Origin: Epiperipatus broadwayi
Lineage: Eukaryota > Onychophora > Udeonychophora > Euonychophora > Peripatidae
DNA: 64,000 nucleotides
Assembly: GCA_028023455.1 (NCBI GenBank)
Contig: JAQFVV010000012.1
Coordinates: 15,020,364-15,084,363, forward strand
Direction: 5' to 3'
Shown here piece by piece: positions 21,701 through 34,130 of this stretch. Numbering within the stretch: position 1 is the first letter of the stretch; every line of letters begins with the position of its first letter. A program made the translations under genes and the position numbers. A model generated the notes under the pieces. That model searched no databases. It worked only from the letters and a program-made list of their open reading frames with translations, and had not been told where the DNA came from.

Positions 21701-22554
21701 ACAGACATCAACTTCAGCCATGTTAGATATTACAAGCTTCTTGAATTAAAGTAAAGTTAGAATGGAGAAATAATAAAATTTAATTTTTTTTTGTTTTTAT
21801 AAATAATATCAAGCCATAATTTACTAAATATTTTTAATTCATTAAATGATATAAAAATTCTAAACATTTTTGAAAATAATAAGTGAATATTTATAATTTG
21901 TTTATAAATAGTTATAAAAGAGAGGAAAAAACATAAAATAATTCTTTTTTATTCTTTTTCTTCAGTAATTTTATCTACTAGTTTTAATTTTGAAAAAAAA
22001 AAAACAAAAAAACAACAACAACAGCTAAATAAATAAAAAATTTGTTTAGCAAGTTATTAATAAGTTTTAATTTTAACTTTAAAAAAGTAATAAAAGACAT
22101 AAATAGGTAAAATTTTAACTAATGTTATCAGTGTTTCTAAAGAAAAGAAAAAATAAGATCTTAACATTTTTGTTGAGAAATTTTGTTTTAATTAATTAAA
22201 ACTATTTTTTTTCCATTTCTCTTTATCCCTTTAGAATGAAAAATAATGTTATTCATATCAGTTAAAATATTATTTTGTTTTTGGCATAAAATATAACTAC
22301 AGAGAATATTATTTATGACTTAATTTGTTTTAAATTAAAAAAGAGAAATTAACAAATAGCTTTTTAAAAAAAATGGACTCAATTGGTTAAAGTTTAATGT
22401 AGTCTTGTATGAGATAAGAAGTGATTGAATGAATATAGGATTACTTAAAAAATAATGAGAGAAGATTAAAGCAGTAGATCTATGTCTTGTGAGAAATATA
22501 TATTCTTGATACAGCACTGCTAAGTTGGTTTGGATCATCTTCCATATATGTATA
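21701..22554. other. A+T-rich noncoding DNA
   Basis: No gene seen. The 67-codon frame at 22335-22538 (minus) has no recognisable character. Confidence 0.5.
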
Positions 22555-24365
22555 TAATAAGTGCTTGGTTTATATTAAGATAGCAAATCTTCAAACTTAA
22601 TGAACCCTACTTCATACTCATGTTGACTGTAAGTCATTCTGCCCCTTTATATGTAAGACCTCAAGACTACTTAAATACACAGATGAGGGGTGGGCATTCT
22701 GCCCCTTTATATGTAAGACCTTTAGACTACTTAAATACACAGATGAGGGATGGGCAGAATGCAGGCTGAATTTATAATAAAGGGGATTTGAACTCAGACT
22801 TTTAAGCTCCCTTCAGTCATCCATTATATCCTATAAAACTGATACACATAACCACATACATGTGAAAAACACTAATAATCTCCAATATACATACTTTATG
22901 CTGAACCATCTCTCTTCTGTGTATTTAAATAGTCTTAAGATCCTACATATGAGGCGTCAGAATGATTTATATTCAAGATAAGTATGACAACAAAATTGAA
23001 AACAAGGGCATTGAAAATTTCATCAGATTTTCAGTGATAGGAATGGCTGATGAGATGAAGAGTGGAGAATATGGAAGCTGGTTTATTGGAGTTTGAAGAT
23101 TTGCTATCTTAATATAAACTCTTAATATAAACCACACACTAATTATATACGTGTAATAGATGATGATCTGGAACAGCTAGTTCAGCATGAAATATGAATA
23201 TTGGAGATGATTTATCTTTTTCACATATATATGGTCATGTGTATCAGTTGGGTAGGATGGAGTGTATGGTCAGAGGAGCTTGAAAGTCTGGTTCAAATCC
23301 CTGTAATTACATCTAGCTTGAGTATGTTGTACTATACATATATTTAAATTACAGATTAAGTCTGTATTCTGCCCATGTCTCTTCTATGTATTTAGATGAT
23401 TTTGGGGTCTTACATATGTGGGGTCAGAATGACTTATGGTCAACATAGATATGATAATAAAATTGTGATCATTAGATCTTCAATGATATGGATTGATGAA
23501 GAGCGAAGAAAATTGGAGTCTATCCATTAAAGTTTGAAGATTTTTTATCTTAATATAAACCACACATTACTTATGGATGTAGGAGATGATGATTCAGACT
23601 AATGTATGTGGTCATGTGCATTGCTTACATAGTATGGGATAGATAACTAAAGGAGCTTGAAAGACTGGGTTCAAATCCCATTAATTACATCTAGCTTAAA
23701 GCCCTATATATGAACTGTCAGTATGACTTATGTTCAACATGGATATGATAACAAAATTGACAATCAAGAGCTTTGAGCATGCCATCATCAAATTTTCAGT
23801 GATATGGATGGCTGTAAAATTGAAGAAATGGAGAAGGTTAAAGTCTATCCATTAAAGTTTGAACATTTGCTATCTTAATACAAACTGAGCACTGATTATA
23901 TGTATGTGTGGGAGATAATGATCTGGACAAACTGATGAATGCTGGTTCAGCATGAAATATTTATAATGGAGATCATTTATCTTTTTGACATGCATATAGT
24001 CATACGTATTGGTTGTATAAAATGGAGTAAATAACTGAAATGAAAGTCTGGGTTCAAATTCTTTTTTATTACATTTAGTTTAAGTATATGTATTATACTT
24101 GCATTTAAATATTATGGATTTAGCCTGTATTCTGCCCATCCCTCTTCTGTGCATTTAAATAGCTTAAGATCCTACATATGAAGAGTCAGAATGATTTAAG
24201 TCAACATGGGTATGACAACAAATTGAAAAACAAGGTCTTTTAAATGCCATCATCAGATTTTCAATGATATGGATGGCTGAAGAATTGGTGAGTGGAGAAG
24301 ATTGAAGCCTGTCCATTAAAGTTTGAAGATTTTCTATCTTAATATAAACTAAGATTTTATTTTAT
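22555..24365 (+). repeat. Tandem SINE-like array, ~320-460-bp units
   Basis: Landmarks recur in order. GTTTGAAGATTTGCTATCTT occurs at about 23090, 23533, 23857 and 24318; GGGTTCAAATCC-type B boxes occur at about 23290, 23669 and 24053. Each unit has a tRNA-like block (AGGATGGAGTG, CTTGAAAGTCTGG, GGTTCAAATCC), then TTACATCTAGCTTAAG, a TTCTGCCCATC block, and TTTTCAATGATATGGATGG. The first unit (about 22560-22900) is inverted relative to the rest and contains a ~59-bp internal duplication (22635-22755). The tRNA-like block suggests pol III transcription of an ancestral SINE that was later tandemly amplified. Confidence 0.75.
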
Positions 24366-24375
24366 TTATATATAT

Positions 24376-27300
24376 TATAACGGAACCTGCTACCCCAAAG
24401 TTGTTGGTGCCAAATATACCGGAACCACGGGGCACATCATGCGATGACATGAATATGACTAAGTAGTTGGATGATTTGAATAAAATGAGTCAACCAACCT
24501 ACAACAAGTCATATCCAAAATTCCTGATTCAATGGCACATTTGGGTGTGTCAGATGTTACTGAATCAGGAATGGCATATAACATAGGGAGTGCATCTCAC
24601 TACTGTCAGACCTAGGCCTTCGAATAGGATGCTAAAGATGTCACAATGAAATGCCCAGTTCCAAATCACATCTACTTTCAATATACTAACTTATAATTTA
24701 CTAACAATATTTCAATGTATTTGGGCCAGTGCATATTCATTACATCTCCCTTTTTAGGCCCCATTACACCATGGAATTCGAACTCAGGGAGTTCTTGCAG
24801 TCAGCTCTCTTCAGGGATGGACTTACTCAATTATTAACCAAATATGTCTATATATAAGCATAAATATAGAAAAATACTGATGATGATCAATTATTTATAA
24901 GACAATATATAATGATGATGATCATCAAACCTCTAATGTTGTAAATGCACAATGATGATGATCAAGCATCTAATGAAATAAATGCATGTTGATGATGGTG
25001 ATGACCAAACAGAGATCAGATTGGTTTAAACAACTTAATTTATTAACAACATATATAATAATTATTTACAAACAAAAAATAATAAAATAAATAAATATTT
25101 AGTTATCAAGAATGGTTTTTCTGCCATCTTGATGGCTTCATACAACAGAAACAAAATAATTTAAAGTATATTATATACAAAATTATACTATATAATTCAT
25201 TAAATATATACATAAAACAAAACAAAAAAGAAAAGCAAAATGAGAGTTTACTAATTCTAAAACTAACCCATTAATGTAAGTATTAAAATGATATTTTTGG
25301 GCTAGGGTAAATATATTATAATTATAACTATTTTTTTACTAATATATATATATAGCCCCACTCCCATTTATATGTATGTGTAAGTCATATAGAAATTAAT
25401 GACAGATACGATAAAAACCATTTACTCAGTGGGTTAATTGTGCATTCAGAAATAAAACAAAATTACAAGTAAATATTATTAAAACTTATTAGTAGATTAT
25501 CTATCTAGTCTTGTTGTCTTAAAGTTTCGCCCTCAATGTTAAATATATAAAAACCTTACTTGAGGTGAGGTCACCTTGATGGATCAATGTTGAATTCTAG
25601 AGGAATCTGAAAATTTACTTTTATTAAAAAATAATACATATTAATTAAAGAGGATTCCTTTTTTAATTTACATCAACATGACATTTATCCTTCCATTGCT
25701 TCCACTTTTAAATTGCTGGTGATCGAATTTGAAAAATGAATCTTAAACACACAATAAAATAAAAATGACAATATATAAACTTTCATATAAAAATTTTCAA
25801 AATAATCATGTGAATCAAAATAAAATATATTTATCCTGAGAAAAGCAAGCATTTTATCTTCCATTGAAAATCTATAAATATAAATGTCAATCTCCCTATA
25901 TAATGCTCCTGTTCACCAACTTTGTTAATATTCATACAGTTCATGCAGCTTGGTTAAAACAGACACATACCAATTATCTCTTCTGAATGTATATAAATCC
26001 ATGGAAGATTGCTGTACACCAGCGTTCTATAAGACAGACATCTTGATGAAAAATTTTATAATTTCATAATTCCATAATGACATTGAAGTTAGCTTTGGAG
26101 AATTCCACAGTACTGGCTTTTTACCCCAAATACATCATAATGTTTCATTTATTATAAACTATTATTTATAACATGAATTAAACATATATAAATATAGCTT
26201 TTAAAGACAACAGTTAATTTTTAGTAGTTTCAGATTTCCTTTGCATTATTTCTATTATAATGAATTCCTAGCTTGCAGAATAAATTAAATCACTAGTTCA
26301 TTCCTGCTAATTATAAATTAAAGTTTAACTTCTTGAAACTACAAATATTAAAATTTTACTGTTTTTTATATTTTTTTAAAAGAAATAAAAACTTAACTTT
26401 TTTGCTGTCAGTTCAATTCCAGATTTTTTTCTTTTTTAAATCCTGAATGCTACTCTGCTGTTGGTTCAATTGTAGATTTTTCCAATCCAGATAAACACTG
26501 CTAGATTGTCACATGCACAACTTAATAAAAAAAATTGAATTATAAACATTATTATTATTATTTTTTTTATTTAATTTTCACTATTCCAAACTCGATCATT
26601 TATCAACAATTTTGACCTCATATAAATTTTAATCTTAAATTATGTACATTCTATAAGTCAATCAATTAATATTTTTAGTTAATGATATTAAATGAATAAA
26701 AGAAAAACAATTAATTTCTACCAATAGACAAGCATATTAGTTTATATACATACATATTTCATGTGTATAGCAAATTTGTTTGCTTTCTCACAATAGATAA
26801 AAAAAGAATTAATTTCTCAAACACATTAGTTTATCTGTATGTTTATATATGTATATACTACATTTGTATCAGCAAGTATATGATATTTTATTTGCCTGCC
26901 ACTTGGTCTGAATTCAAATATTGAAAAATTGGGCCAGGTATGAAGGCTAGTTATAAGCCAGCTCTTACAACATATATGATCACTAGATAGAGCTTTATCA
27001 ATCGCTCCTAACAAGCTTTGTTTACATAAATGCTGAGAGAGATAGAATTCAATATCTCTTTTGTAGTCTTCCACCTCCAGGTCATTGTTTCAAGCTAGTT
27101 AGCTCACATCAGTGGAGGGTTGGAAGGCTAGAAACTAGATCTAAATACTAACTCTAACATCATCTTTTATAAGCATGAAATTTCTCAGACACATAATGTC
27201 TTCAAATCCAGCTTAACAAACTAGATAGCTATATGGATCTGAAATCAGTTCAGTTTCACCATATAGTAAAAGCCTCTGCAATATATATTATTGCAAAAAC

Positions 27301-28142
27301 CTTCAAGGGTACATTTATGATAAACAAAACAAGTTATAAATTTCATAACTTGCTTTTAGCTTGCATTTTATGATCACTAGATGGAGCTTTTTAACAGGTT
27401 TTGTTTACATAAATGCTGGGAGAGATAGAATTCAATATGTCTTTTGTTGTCTCCCACCTGCAGATCATGGTTTCAAACTAGTTGATAAATGCTGATTTTA
27501 AAGTTAGTATTTAGATCTAATTTCTAGTCTTCCAACCTTTACTGATGTGAGCCAACTAGCTTGAAACCATGGTCTGGAGATGGGAGATAACAAAAGAGAT
27601 TCTATCTCTCTCGGAATTTATGTAAACAAAGCTTGTTAGGAGCTATTGGTAAAGCTCCATCTAGTGATCATAAAATGCAAGCTAAAAGCAAGTTACAAAA
27701 TTTATAACTTGTTTTGTTTATTATAAATGTACCCTTGAAGGTTTTTGCAATGATATACATTGCAGAGGCTTTTACTATATGGTGAAACTGAACTGATTTC
27801 GGACCCATATAGCTATCTAGTTTGTTAAGATGGTTTTGAAGACATTACGTGTTTGAGAAATTTCATGCTTTCAAACTGATAGAAACATGTTTGATAAATG
27901 CTGATATTAGAGTTAGTATTTAGATCTAGTTTCTAGTCTTGTAACCCTTCACTGATGTAAGCCAACTAGCTTGAAACCATGGTCTGGAAGTGGGAGACAA
28001 TGAAAGAGATATTGAATTCTATCTCTCTTGGCATTTTTAAGTAAACAAAGCTTGTTAGGAGCTATTAGTAAAGCTCTATCTAATGATCATAAAATGCAAG
28101 CTAAAAGCAAGTTACGAAATTTATAACTTGTTTTGTTTATCA
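24376..28142 (-). mobile_element. (TA)n-flanked LTR-like insertion with foldback
   Basis: The segment interrupts the SINE-like array, which resumes at ~28155. It starts TATAACGGAACCTGC, alignable with TGTAACCGGACCCGC of the LTR at 4046, and ends TTTATCA. (TA)n lies on both sides. Near the left end it shares with that LTR a hairpin whose loop contains AATGGCAC, then CTCACTAC and CCTAGG words. The interior has no supported gene: the first ~2.4 kb is A+T-rich and the last ~1.2 kb is a foldback. Orientation is assigned by homology to the 4046 LTR. It may be one long solo LTR or a composite of nested pieces. Confidence 0.45.
26975..28140. repeat. Large foldback of a ~400-bp tandem unit
   Basis: The forward half (about 26975-27490) has P-Q-P order. 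P contains TGATCACTAGATGGAGCTTT, AACAAGCTTTGTTTAC and GAGAGATAGAATTC; Q contains CATGAAATTTCTCAGACAC, ATATAGCTATCTAG and its complement neighbourhood. The reverse half (about 27490-28140) is P'-Q'-P' with high complementarity to the first. Unit length is about 390-420 bp. The symmetric centre lies near 27490 at a TTGATAAATGCTGATTTTAA stretch. No gene is apparent; the 82-codon minus frame at 26826-27074 lies in a P unit and is not preserved in the others. Confidence 0.8.
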
Positions 28143-28154
28143 TATATATATATA

Positions 28155-28495
28155 TGGAAAACAAGGGCTTTCAACATGCCAACATCAGATTTTCAATGAT
28201 ATGGATAGCTGAAGAATTGATGAATGGAAAAGTTTGAAGCCTGTCTATTAAAGTTTGAAGATTTTCTACATATAAAACAAGCACCGATTACATACAAGTG
28301 TGGTAGATGCTGATCTGGAAGAACTGATGAGTGCTGGTTCAGCATGAAATATGTATATGGAGATCATTTATCCTTTTCACATTATATGGGTGGGTATTGG
28401 TTGTATAGAATGGAGTGAATAATTGAAGGAAGCTTGGAAATCTGGGTTCAAATCCCCTCTAATTACATCTAGCTTAAGTATATGTACTTTACATG
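28155..28495 (+). repeat. SINE-like array, continued
   Basis: It resumes mid-unit with GAAAACAAGGGCTTTCAAC and runs through GTTTGAAGATTTTCT to GGGTTCAAATCCCC and ATCTAGCTTAAGTATATGTA, where the RTE LINE interrupts it. Confidence 0.8.
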
Positions 28496-28950
28496 TGGCT
28501 GCAGAAAGGAGTTTGCTATTAACTGAAAGAAGACCCTTTGATTCCTCTTGGAGGCCTTAAAAAAACCAAGCAGGGCAAATTGCTAATGTCTACTCCATAC
28601 GTTCTTGTCATTTCAGCTGTAATTACTATATGAATATAGCATATGAACATGAATAAGCTGCTAACCACATGCATTAGCCAGCGTGATGAGTTTATTGGCT
28701 TTTTCTATCTGAGTTTAAGATCAAGAAACACCATGGTCTTTCTTTTCAGTTGCCTGATAAGGCACAATGAATGTTGGTGGAAATGATAAATATTTTTCCA
28801 ATAGATATATATAATTATGACAGACAAAAATAAATCATGGCCCTTATTCCCAGGAGCCTGTAAAGTCACCAACCAAGACAGCGGTTCATGACTGAAGGTG
28901 GAGGATGCTAAAAATCCCCTGATTGCAGACCCAGGCTGCCATTTGATGAT

Positions 28951-29982
28951 GACTTTTTATTTAGGTACTTACAACTACAGATCACTTTCAAGTGAAGTAA
29001 GATTGCAAGAATTAGAATAAAAACTGTCTTATATTAAACGGGATATTATTGGACTTTGTGAAGTTAGAAGAAAAGGTGAAGAGACAATTGATTTAAAAAG
29101 TGGGCATGTACTCTATTATAAGTGCACAAATATTGAAAATACAAGTGGAGTAGGATTCATTATAAATAAAAAATGGAAGAACAACATTGTGGATATTGAT
29201 GGTGTATCGGACAGAATGGCAAGATTAGTTATACATCTTAATAGCAGATACGAAATGCAGATAATTCAGGTTTATGCCCCAACAAGTTCTCATAGTGATG
29301 AAGTAGTAGAAGATTTTTATATGGATGTACAAAAGGCTTTTGTCAGAGTAAACAACATTTTAAAATTGTTATGGGAGACTTTAATGCTAGAATTGGTAGA
29401 CAAATGAAAGATAAAAGTGCTGTAGGTAATTTTGGTTATGGTAATAGAAATGAGAGAGGACATAGACTTGTGGAGTTTGCAGAAAAATAAAAACTTTATA
29501 TTAGGATTTTTTTTTTCGAGAAAAATGTTAAAATGAAATGGACATGGAAGCATCCAAATGAAGGTACAGCAGAATTGGATTATATTTTGACTAACAGAAA
29601 CATATTTCAAGATTGTAATGTTCTTAATAAATTTAACACAGGAAGTGATCATGGATTAGTAAGATGTAAGATACATGTTAATGCAAAACTAGAGAGACAA
29701 AAATTATTAAGAAAAACAATATTTACAGTTGATATTCCTAATATTCAGAAACATTCTAATGAATTTAAATTAGAACTTACAAATCGGTTTCAAGTATTAG
29801 TAGATTTTGAACATGATTCAGATTTGAATGAAATTAATATGAAAATAACTTATACACTTTTAAAAACTGCAACAAAGATAGCTGGTAGGAAAAAGCCACA
29901 ATTGACCAATAAAATTTATACTGAGACTAGAGAATTTATGAAGAAAAGGAGGAATATGAAGATATACAAAAATGATGCATAA
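28951..29982 (+). pseudogene. RTE endonuclease (APE-type), frameshifted
   Basis: Frames give YIKRDIIGLCEVRRKGEE, LKSGHVLYY and MQIIQVYAPTSSHSDE. After a frameshift near 29353 comes MGDFNARIGRQ, then LDYILTNRN and GSDHGLVRCK. These are the APE endonuclease motifs of non-LTR elements: the catalytic Glu in the CEVR box, QVYAP, GDFN and the SDH histidine. A stop codon (TAA) lies early, in the LQELE-stop-KLSY region near 29018, and a T-rich slip follows GHRLVEFAEK. The last frame (29533-29982) starts mid-domain, so its methionine is not a true start. The enzyme would nick target DNA to prime reverse transcription. Confidence 0.8.
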
Positions 29983-30117
29983 AAAAAAAGAGTTGAAATG
30001 ATATAAAAAAGTATAACTGTGAACTAGCAAGGAAAGCTATAGAAGAGAATAAAAGTCTCAAGATTGTAAAACAACATTTTGATATTGGTAGGAAATTTAT
30101 ATCTGCAATAAGAAAGA

Positions 30118-31690
30118 ATGATTACTAAAAAGAGAGTTGACATCATGAAATGGGTAGAAGACTTTTATCAAGAATTATATAGTAATAAAGAACAAGTACC
30201 TCCTATATCTATTACATCTTCCGAATTGCCCAGAATTTTAAACGAAGAAGTGAGACATGCAATTAAATGTATGACAAAAAAAAGAGACTCCAAATTATAA
30301 TTAATATATTAAAAGAAGCAGGTGAAGAAATATAATTTTTTTTAGCAAAGTTATATACCAAATGTCTAAATGATAAAGATGTACCAGATGCTTGGAAGAA
30401 TGTAGTATTAATATTAATATTTAAAATAAAAAAGGTGATAAAGAAGATATTAGAAATTACAGACCTATCAACCTTTTATCAATTTTATACAAAATTTTTA
30501 CCAAGATAATTACAGCTCATCTTCAGAGAACATTGGATTTCCACCAACCAAGAGAAGAAGCTGGATTTAAAAGTGATTTTAGTGCAATAGATCATATCCA
30601 GGTATTGAGAGAAGTTATAGAAAGGACAAATGAATATGAGTTGCCTTTATGTTTTGGATTTGTAGATTATGAAAAGACATTTGATTCTATAAACATTTCT
30701 TCAGTGATTAAAGCATTGGATCATCAAGGTATAGATCCAGGATGTTGTCATATTTTAAAGAATATTTATAAAAATGCAACAGCAACAATTAGATTACATA
30801 AGGATACTAGGAAAGTCCACATTGAGAAGGGTGTAAGACAGTGTGATTCCATATCTCCAAAACTTTTTACAGCAGTGCTACAAGAAGTATTTTTCAGATT
30901 AAAATGGGAAGCTAAAGGAGTGAAAGTAAATGGAGATTATTTAAGTCATGTAGATTTTGCAGATGATGTAGTTGTTTTTGCAAATAATGCTTTAGAGCTA
31001 CAGGAAATGTTGCTGGAGTTATCAGATGAAAGTAAGCCTAAAAATAAATGTTAAAAAAACTAAAGTAATGTTTAATGGATTTTCTCAAAATATAAAAATA
31101 AAGATTGATTATGATGAGTTAGAAGAAGTTAACAGTTGCAAATCCCTTGGTCAGATTATTAATACAGATGGAAATATAATGGAGGAAATTAATCATAGAA
31201 TTAAACTTGGTTGGAGTGCTTTTGATAGAATTAACTTGATACTAAAAGGAAATATGCCTATGTGCTTGAAAATAAAGGTTTTTAATAAATATGTTTTATC
31301 AGTTCTTACTTATGGATCTGAGACTTGGACATTTAATAGAAGAGCAATACAGAGACTTCAGACCACTCAAAGAAGTATGGAGAGATGCATGTTGGGAGTA
31401 ACAAGAAGAAATCAAAAATGCAATAGATGGGTTAGAGAACAAACAGGTGTTACTGACCTCATTGAGAAAAATTAAAAGACTGAAGTGGAGTTGGGCTGGA
31501 CATATTGCTAGATGAGATGATACTAGATGAACAATTGTTAAACTGGATTCCAAGAGATTATAAAAGACCCAGAAAGAGACCACATGTGAGATGGATGAAA
31601 TAAAGTGTCCATGGGTGAGGTGGAGAAGAGGAGTTAAAGATCAGAGAAGATGGATTGAACTTGGAGAGACCTTCATCCTGCAGTGGATTG
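30118..31690 (+). pseudogene. RTE reverse transcriptase, frameshifted
   Basis: Three main pieces. 30118-30300 carries the linker (MKWVEDFYQELYS). 30533-31054 carries the palm: FGFVDYEKTFDSI (motif A), VRQCDSISPKLF (motif B) and HVDFADDVVVF (catalytic Asp pair). 31026-31475 carries the thumb and C-terminal region (SLGQIINTDG, YVLSVLTYGSETWT, RSMERCMLGVTRR). Motif B normally reads RQGD; the Gly-to-Cys change would probably damage the enzyme even in an intact frame. The end (AGHIAR..., ETFILQWIDS) lies in other frames before the (TGA)n tail. Confidence 0.85.
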
Positions 31691-31712
31691 ATAGTGTTTG
31701 ATGATGATGATG

Positions 31713-32185
31713 ACTATACAAGTATTTAAATAATACAGATTCAACTTGTATTCTGTCCATCCCTTTTCTGTGTATTTAAATAATCTTAACATCCTACGTA
31801 TAAAGATCAGAATGACTTACAGTCAACATGGGTATAATACAAAATTTGCAAAAAGGGCTTTCAACATGCATTATCAGATTTTCAATGATATGAATGGCTG
31901 AAGAATTGAAGAGTAAAGAATATTGAAGATTATCCATTAAAGTTTGAAGATTTGCTATCTTAGTATAAACTGAGCACTGATTGTATATGTGTGTGAAAGA
32001 TGATAATCTGAACCAATTGATAAGTGCTAGTTAAGCACAAACCTTTTGGACATGTATAAGTTCATGTACATCAGTTGTATAGGATGGAGTTGATGACTGA
32101 AGGGAGCTTAAAATCTGTGTTCAAATTCCTCTTATTACATCTAGCTTAAGTACATATATTATACTTGCATTAAAATCTGAGTTAT
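31713..32185 (+). repeat. SINE-like array, last part
   Basis: It continues exactly where 28495 stopped: TGTATTCTGTCCATCCC, TTTTCAATGATATGAATGG, GTTTGAAGATTTGCTATCTT, GTGTTCAAATTCC, ATCTAGCTTAAGTACATA. It ends near 32185 in unrelated T-rich DNA. Confidence 0.8.
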
Positions 32186-33914
32186 TATTTCAGCTTCATC
32201 TTGCATTACATCCTGCACATAATGTATAACATCTACTTTAGTATTCTACTCCTCCATTATTTTGGTTTTATTATTGTTATCTTCATGAACATTCTTTCTT
32301 TTGATGCTCTCCTTTTTGTTGAGTGCTTTTATTTCTATAAACAATTTATGATTTTGCAGAATGCTTTCTTTAATCTTTTTTAGCAGCATCTGACCTTCTT
32401 TTGTTATCTTCTTTTTTGTGCTCCTTTTATAATTATTATCTTTTCCTTTTATAATTATTATCTTTACCTTTTGCTCTCTTTTTATTATTATCTTTTTCTT
32501 CTGCTTGTTTAATTATCATTTTCTCTTTGTTTTTTTCATTTGTTCTGAGCATTTGATTCCTTTTGTTGACTACTGATCTTGTTTCTTGCTCATGTTCATT
32601 CTCCAATTTTTAATTTCACTCTTGTTAGCATACAAGTATTTATCTGATTGCTTTTAATCTTATAGGAATACTATATTAAATTACTTTCATTCACAAAATG
32701 AAATGTTAACTAATATTTGATTTGTATTTTCACAATAATGTAAATTTTTAAAGAAATATCTCATAAAATAACCTCACATCACCTTCCTTTCTATGACATC
32801 TTTCTCTATTAGCTATTATTACTATTACTACTCATAATCGGCCTTTCTTTGAACCAGACTATCCCAATATCTGACTTTAATTGTTTATTCTTATTTATTT
32901 CTCTTGTTTTATTTTCCACTTCTATCATACTCATGCCTGAGGATTTGATTTTCTTATCCACTTTTATTTTAATTATTATTTTAAGTATGTGCAAACATAA
33001 ATTGAAATTCATATATAAAAACATTTGCTCAAAAACTGTTCAAGAGATCCAACCAGCCCTTGAGAGTAAAAGAATGAATAGCAACCACAGTTCTTGGATA
33101 GATACAGAATCCAGCCACTGAACTATAAGTACACAATGAAGCTCAATTTAGATACTAAAAGCTACTTATAACCCAAAGTAGAAAAAATAATGCAAAATCT
33201 TTGCAATGCCTTACTTCTTTGAATTGTAAATGCTGGTAACTACAAAACTTCAAAACTTATGTCTTATTTTTTTTGAGACTTAGAGGTCTGGAGTTCATGG
33301 CACATGATAAATGACTAGAAATATCAAACTTTGAAAGTGCATTTATTATAATGTTTAGAACACAATGGAGTTGCATGAAAGCATTGCATTCTCAAGTCAA
33401 TGACACAATACCCATCAATCAGTGCACTGAAAGTAAGCTAAACAGACTCTAACAGTAAAAAGCTCAATCCAATCTCCAAATATCATACTTCGATTTTTCT
33501 GTTCTATTTTACATATGAACTCTTTCTATGTATAAATGAAAATCACTACTTTTATAATTTATAATCAAATTATAATTTAATCATTAAATCGTCATCTATA
33601 TTCTTGTCACACATTTCACAGTAATACATTTCAAAAAATAATTCTGTATCCAAATATAGAGTTTTTTCTCTCGGGTATAATTAAATTTGAGCTTCCAATT
33701 ATGTAACCATTTTGCATACTGACTACCAGAATTTGATCACCATGTCCCATGTTGGGTTGAATTTGTAATGGTAAGGAATGAGGGGTAGCTATGATGAGAT
33801 GGGAAATAAACATTATTCCCATAAAGTCATTAATCAACCTTGAATTAATAATTACAAAATTAATAAATATAAAATGACAAAATATAAAAGGAACATGAGA
33901 TCAGCATGAAATGA
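32186..33914. other. Noncoding; possible decayed Lys/Glu-rich coding relic
   Basis: The stretch 32390-32650 is pyrimidine-rich, with repeated TTATTATCTTTT blocks. Read on the minus strand it gives broken Lys/Glu/Arg-rich peptides reminiscent of the Gag-like coiled coils elsewhere in the window, but with many stops. The rest shows nothing. Small frames at 32809-33024 and 33631-33837 (minus) are not recognisable. Confidence 0.3.
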
Positions 33915-34130
33915 AATTCTTGATTTGGCATCCAAAGCATGATACCATTATTATTTATGGTTAAGTTTGCACCATATTGCAATCATAGTTTTTTTATGGG
34001 TAATGCATTGGCATTCAACTGATAAAGTCAGACTGTCATTAAATAATTATTTTTCTGATAAGAATAACGAAATGTCCATTTATTGACTAATATTAAACAT
34101 TCTTCCTATATCTTGCAATTAACACTAACT
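33915..34130 (+). repeat. Dispersed repeat copy 2 (partner 21490-21700)
   Basis: See 21490-21700. Shared blocks include GCATGATACCATTATTATTT, TTTGCACCATATTGCAATC and TTATTGACTAATATTAAAC. This copy has a short insertion (GATAAAGTCAGA) relative to its partner. Confidence 0.7.

Larger units (their letters stand above)
28496..31712 (+). mobile_element. RTE-clade LINE, nearly full length, inactive
   Basis: A ~3.2-kb non-LTR element of the RTE clade (same family as the widespread 'craniofacial development protein 2-like' proteins). It has a 5' untranslated region (about 28496-28950), an endonuclease, a reverse transcriptase and a short 3' end with a (TGA)n tail at ~31698-31712, typical of RTE. It sits inside the SINE-like array. 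Imperfect flanking words ACTTTACATG (28486-28495) and ACTATACAAG (31713-31722) look like a decayed target-site duplication. At least one nonsense codon and several frameshifts disable it. A 3' fragment of the same family lies at 13135-13560. Confidence 0.85.
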
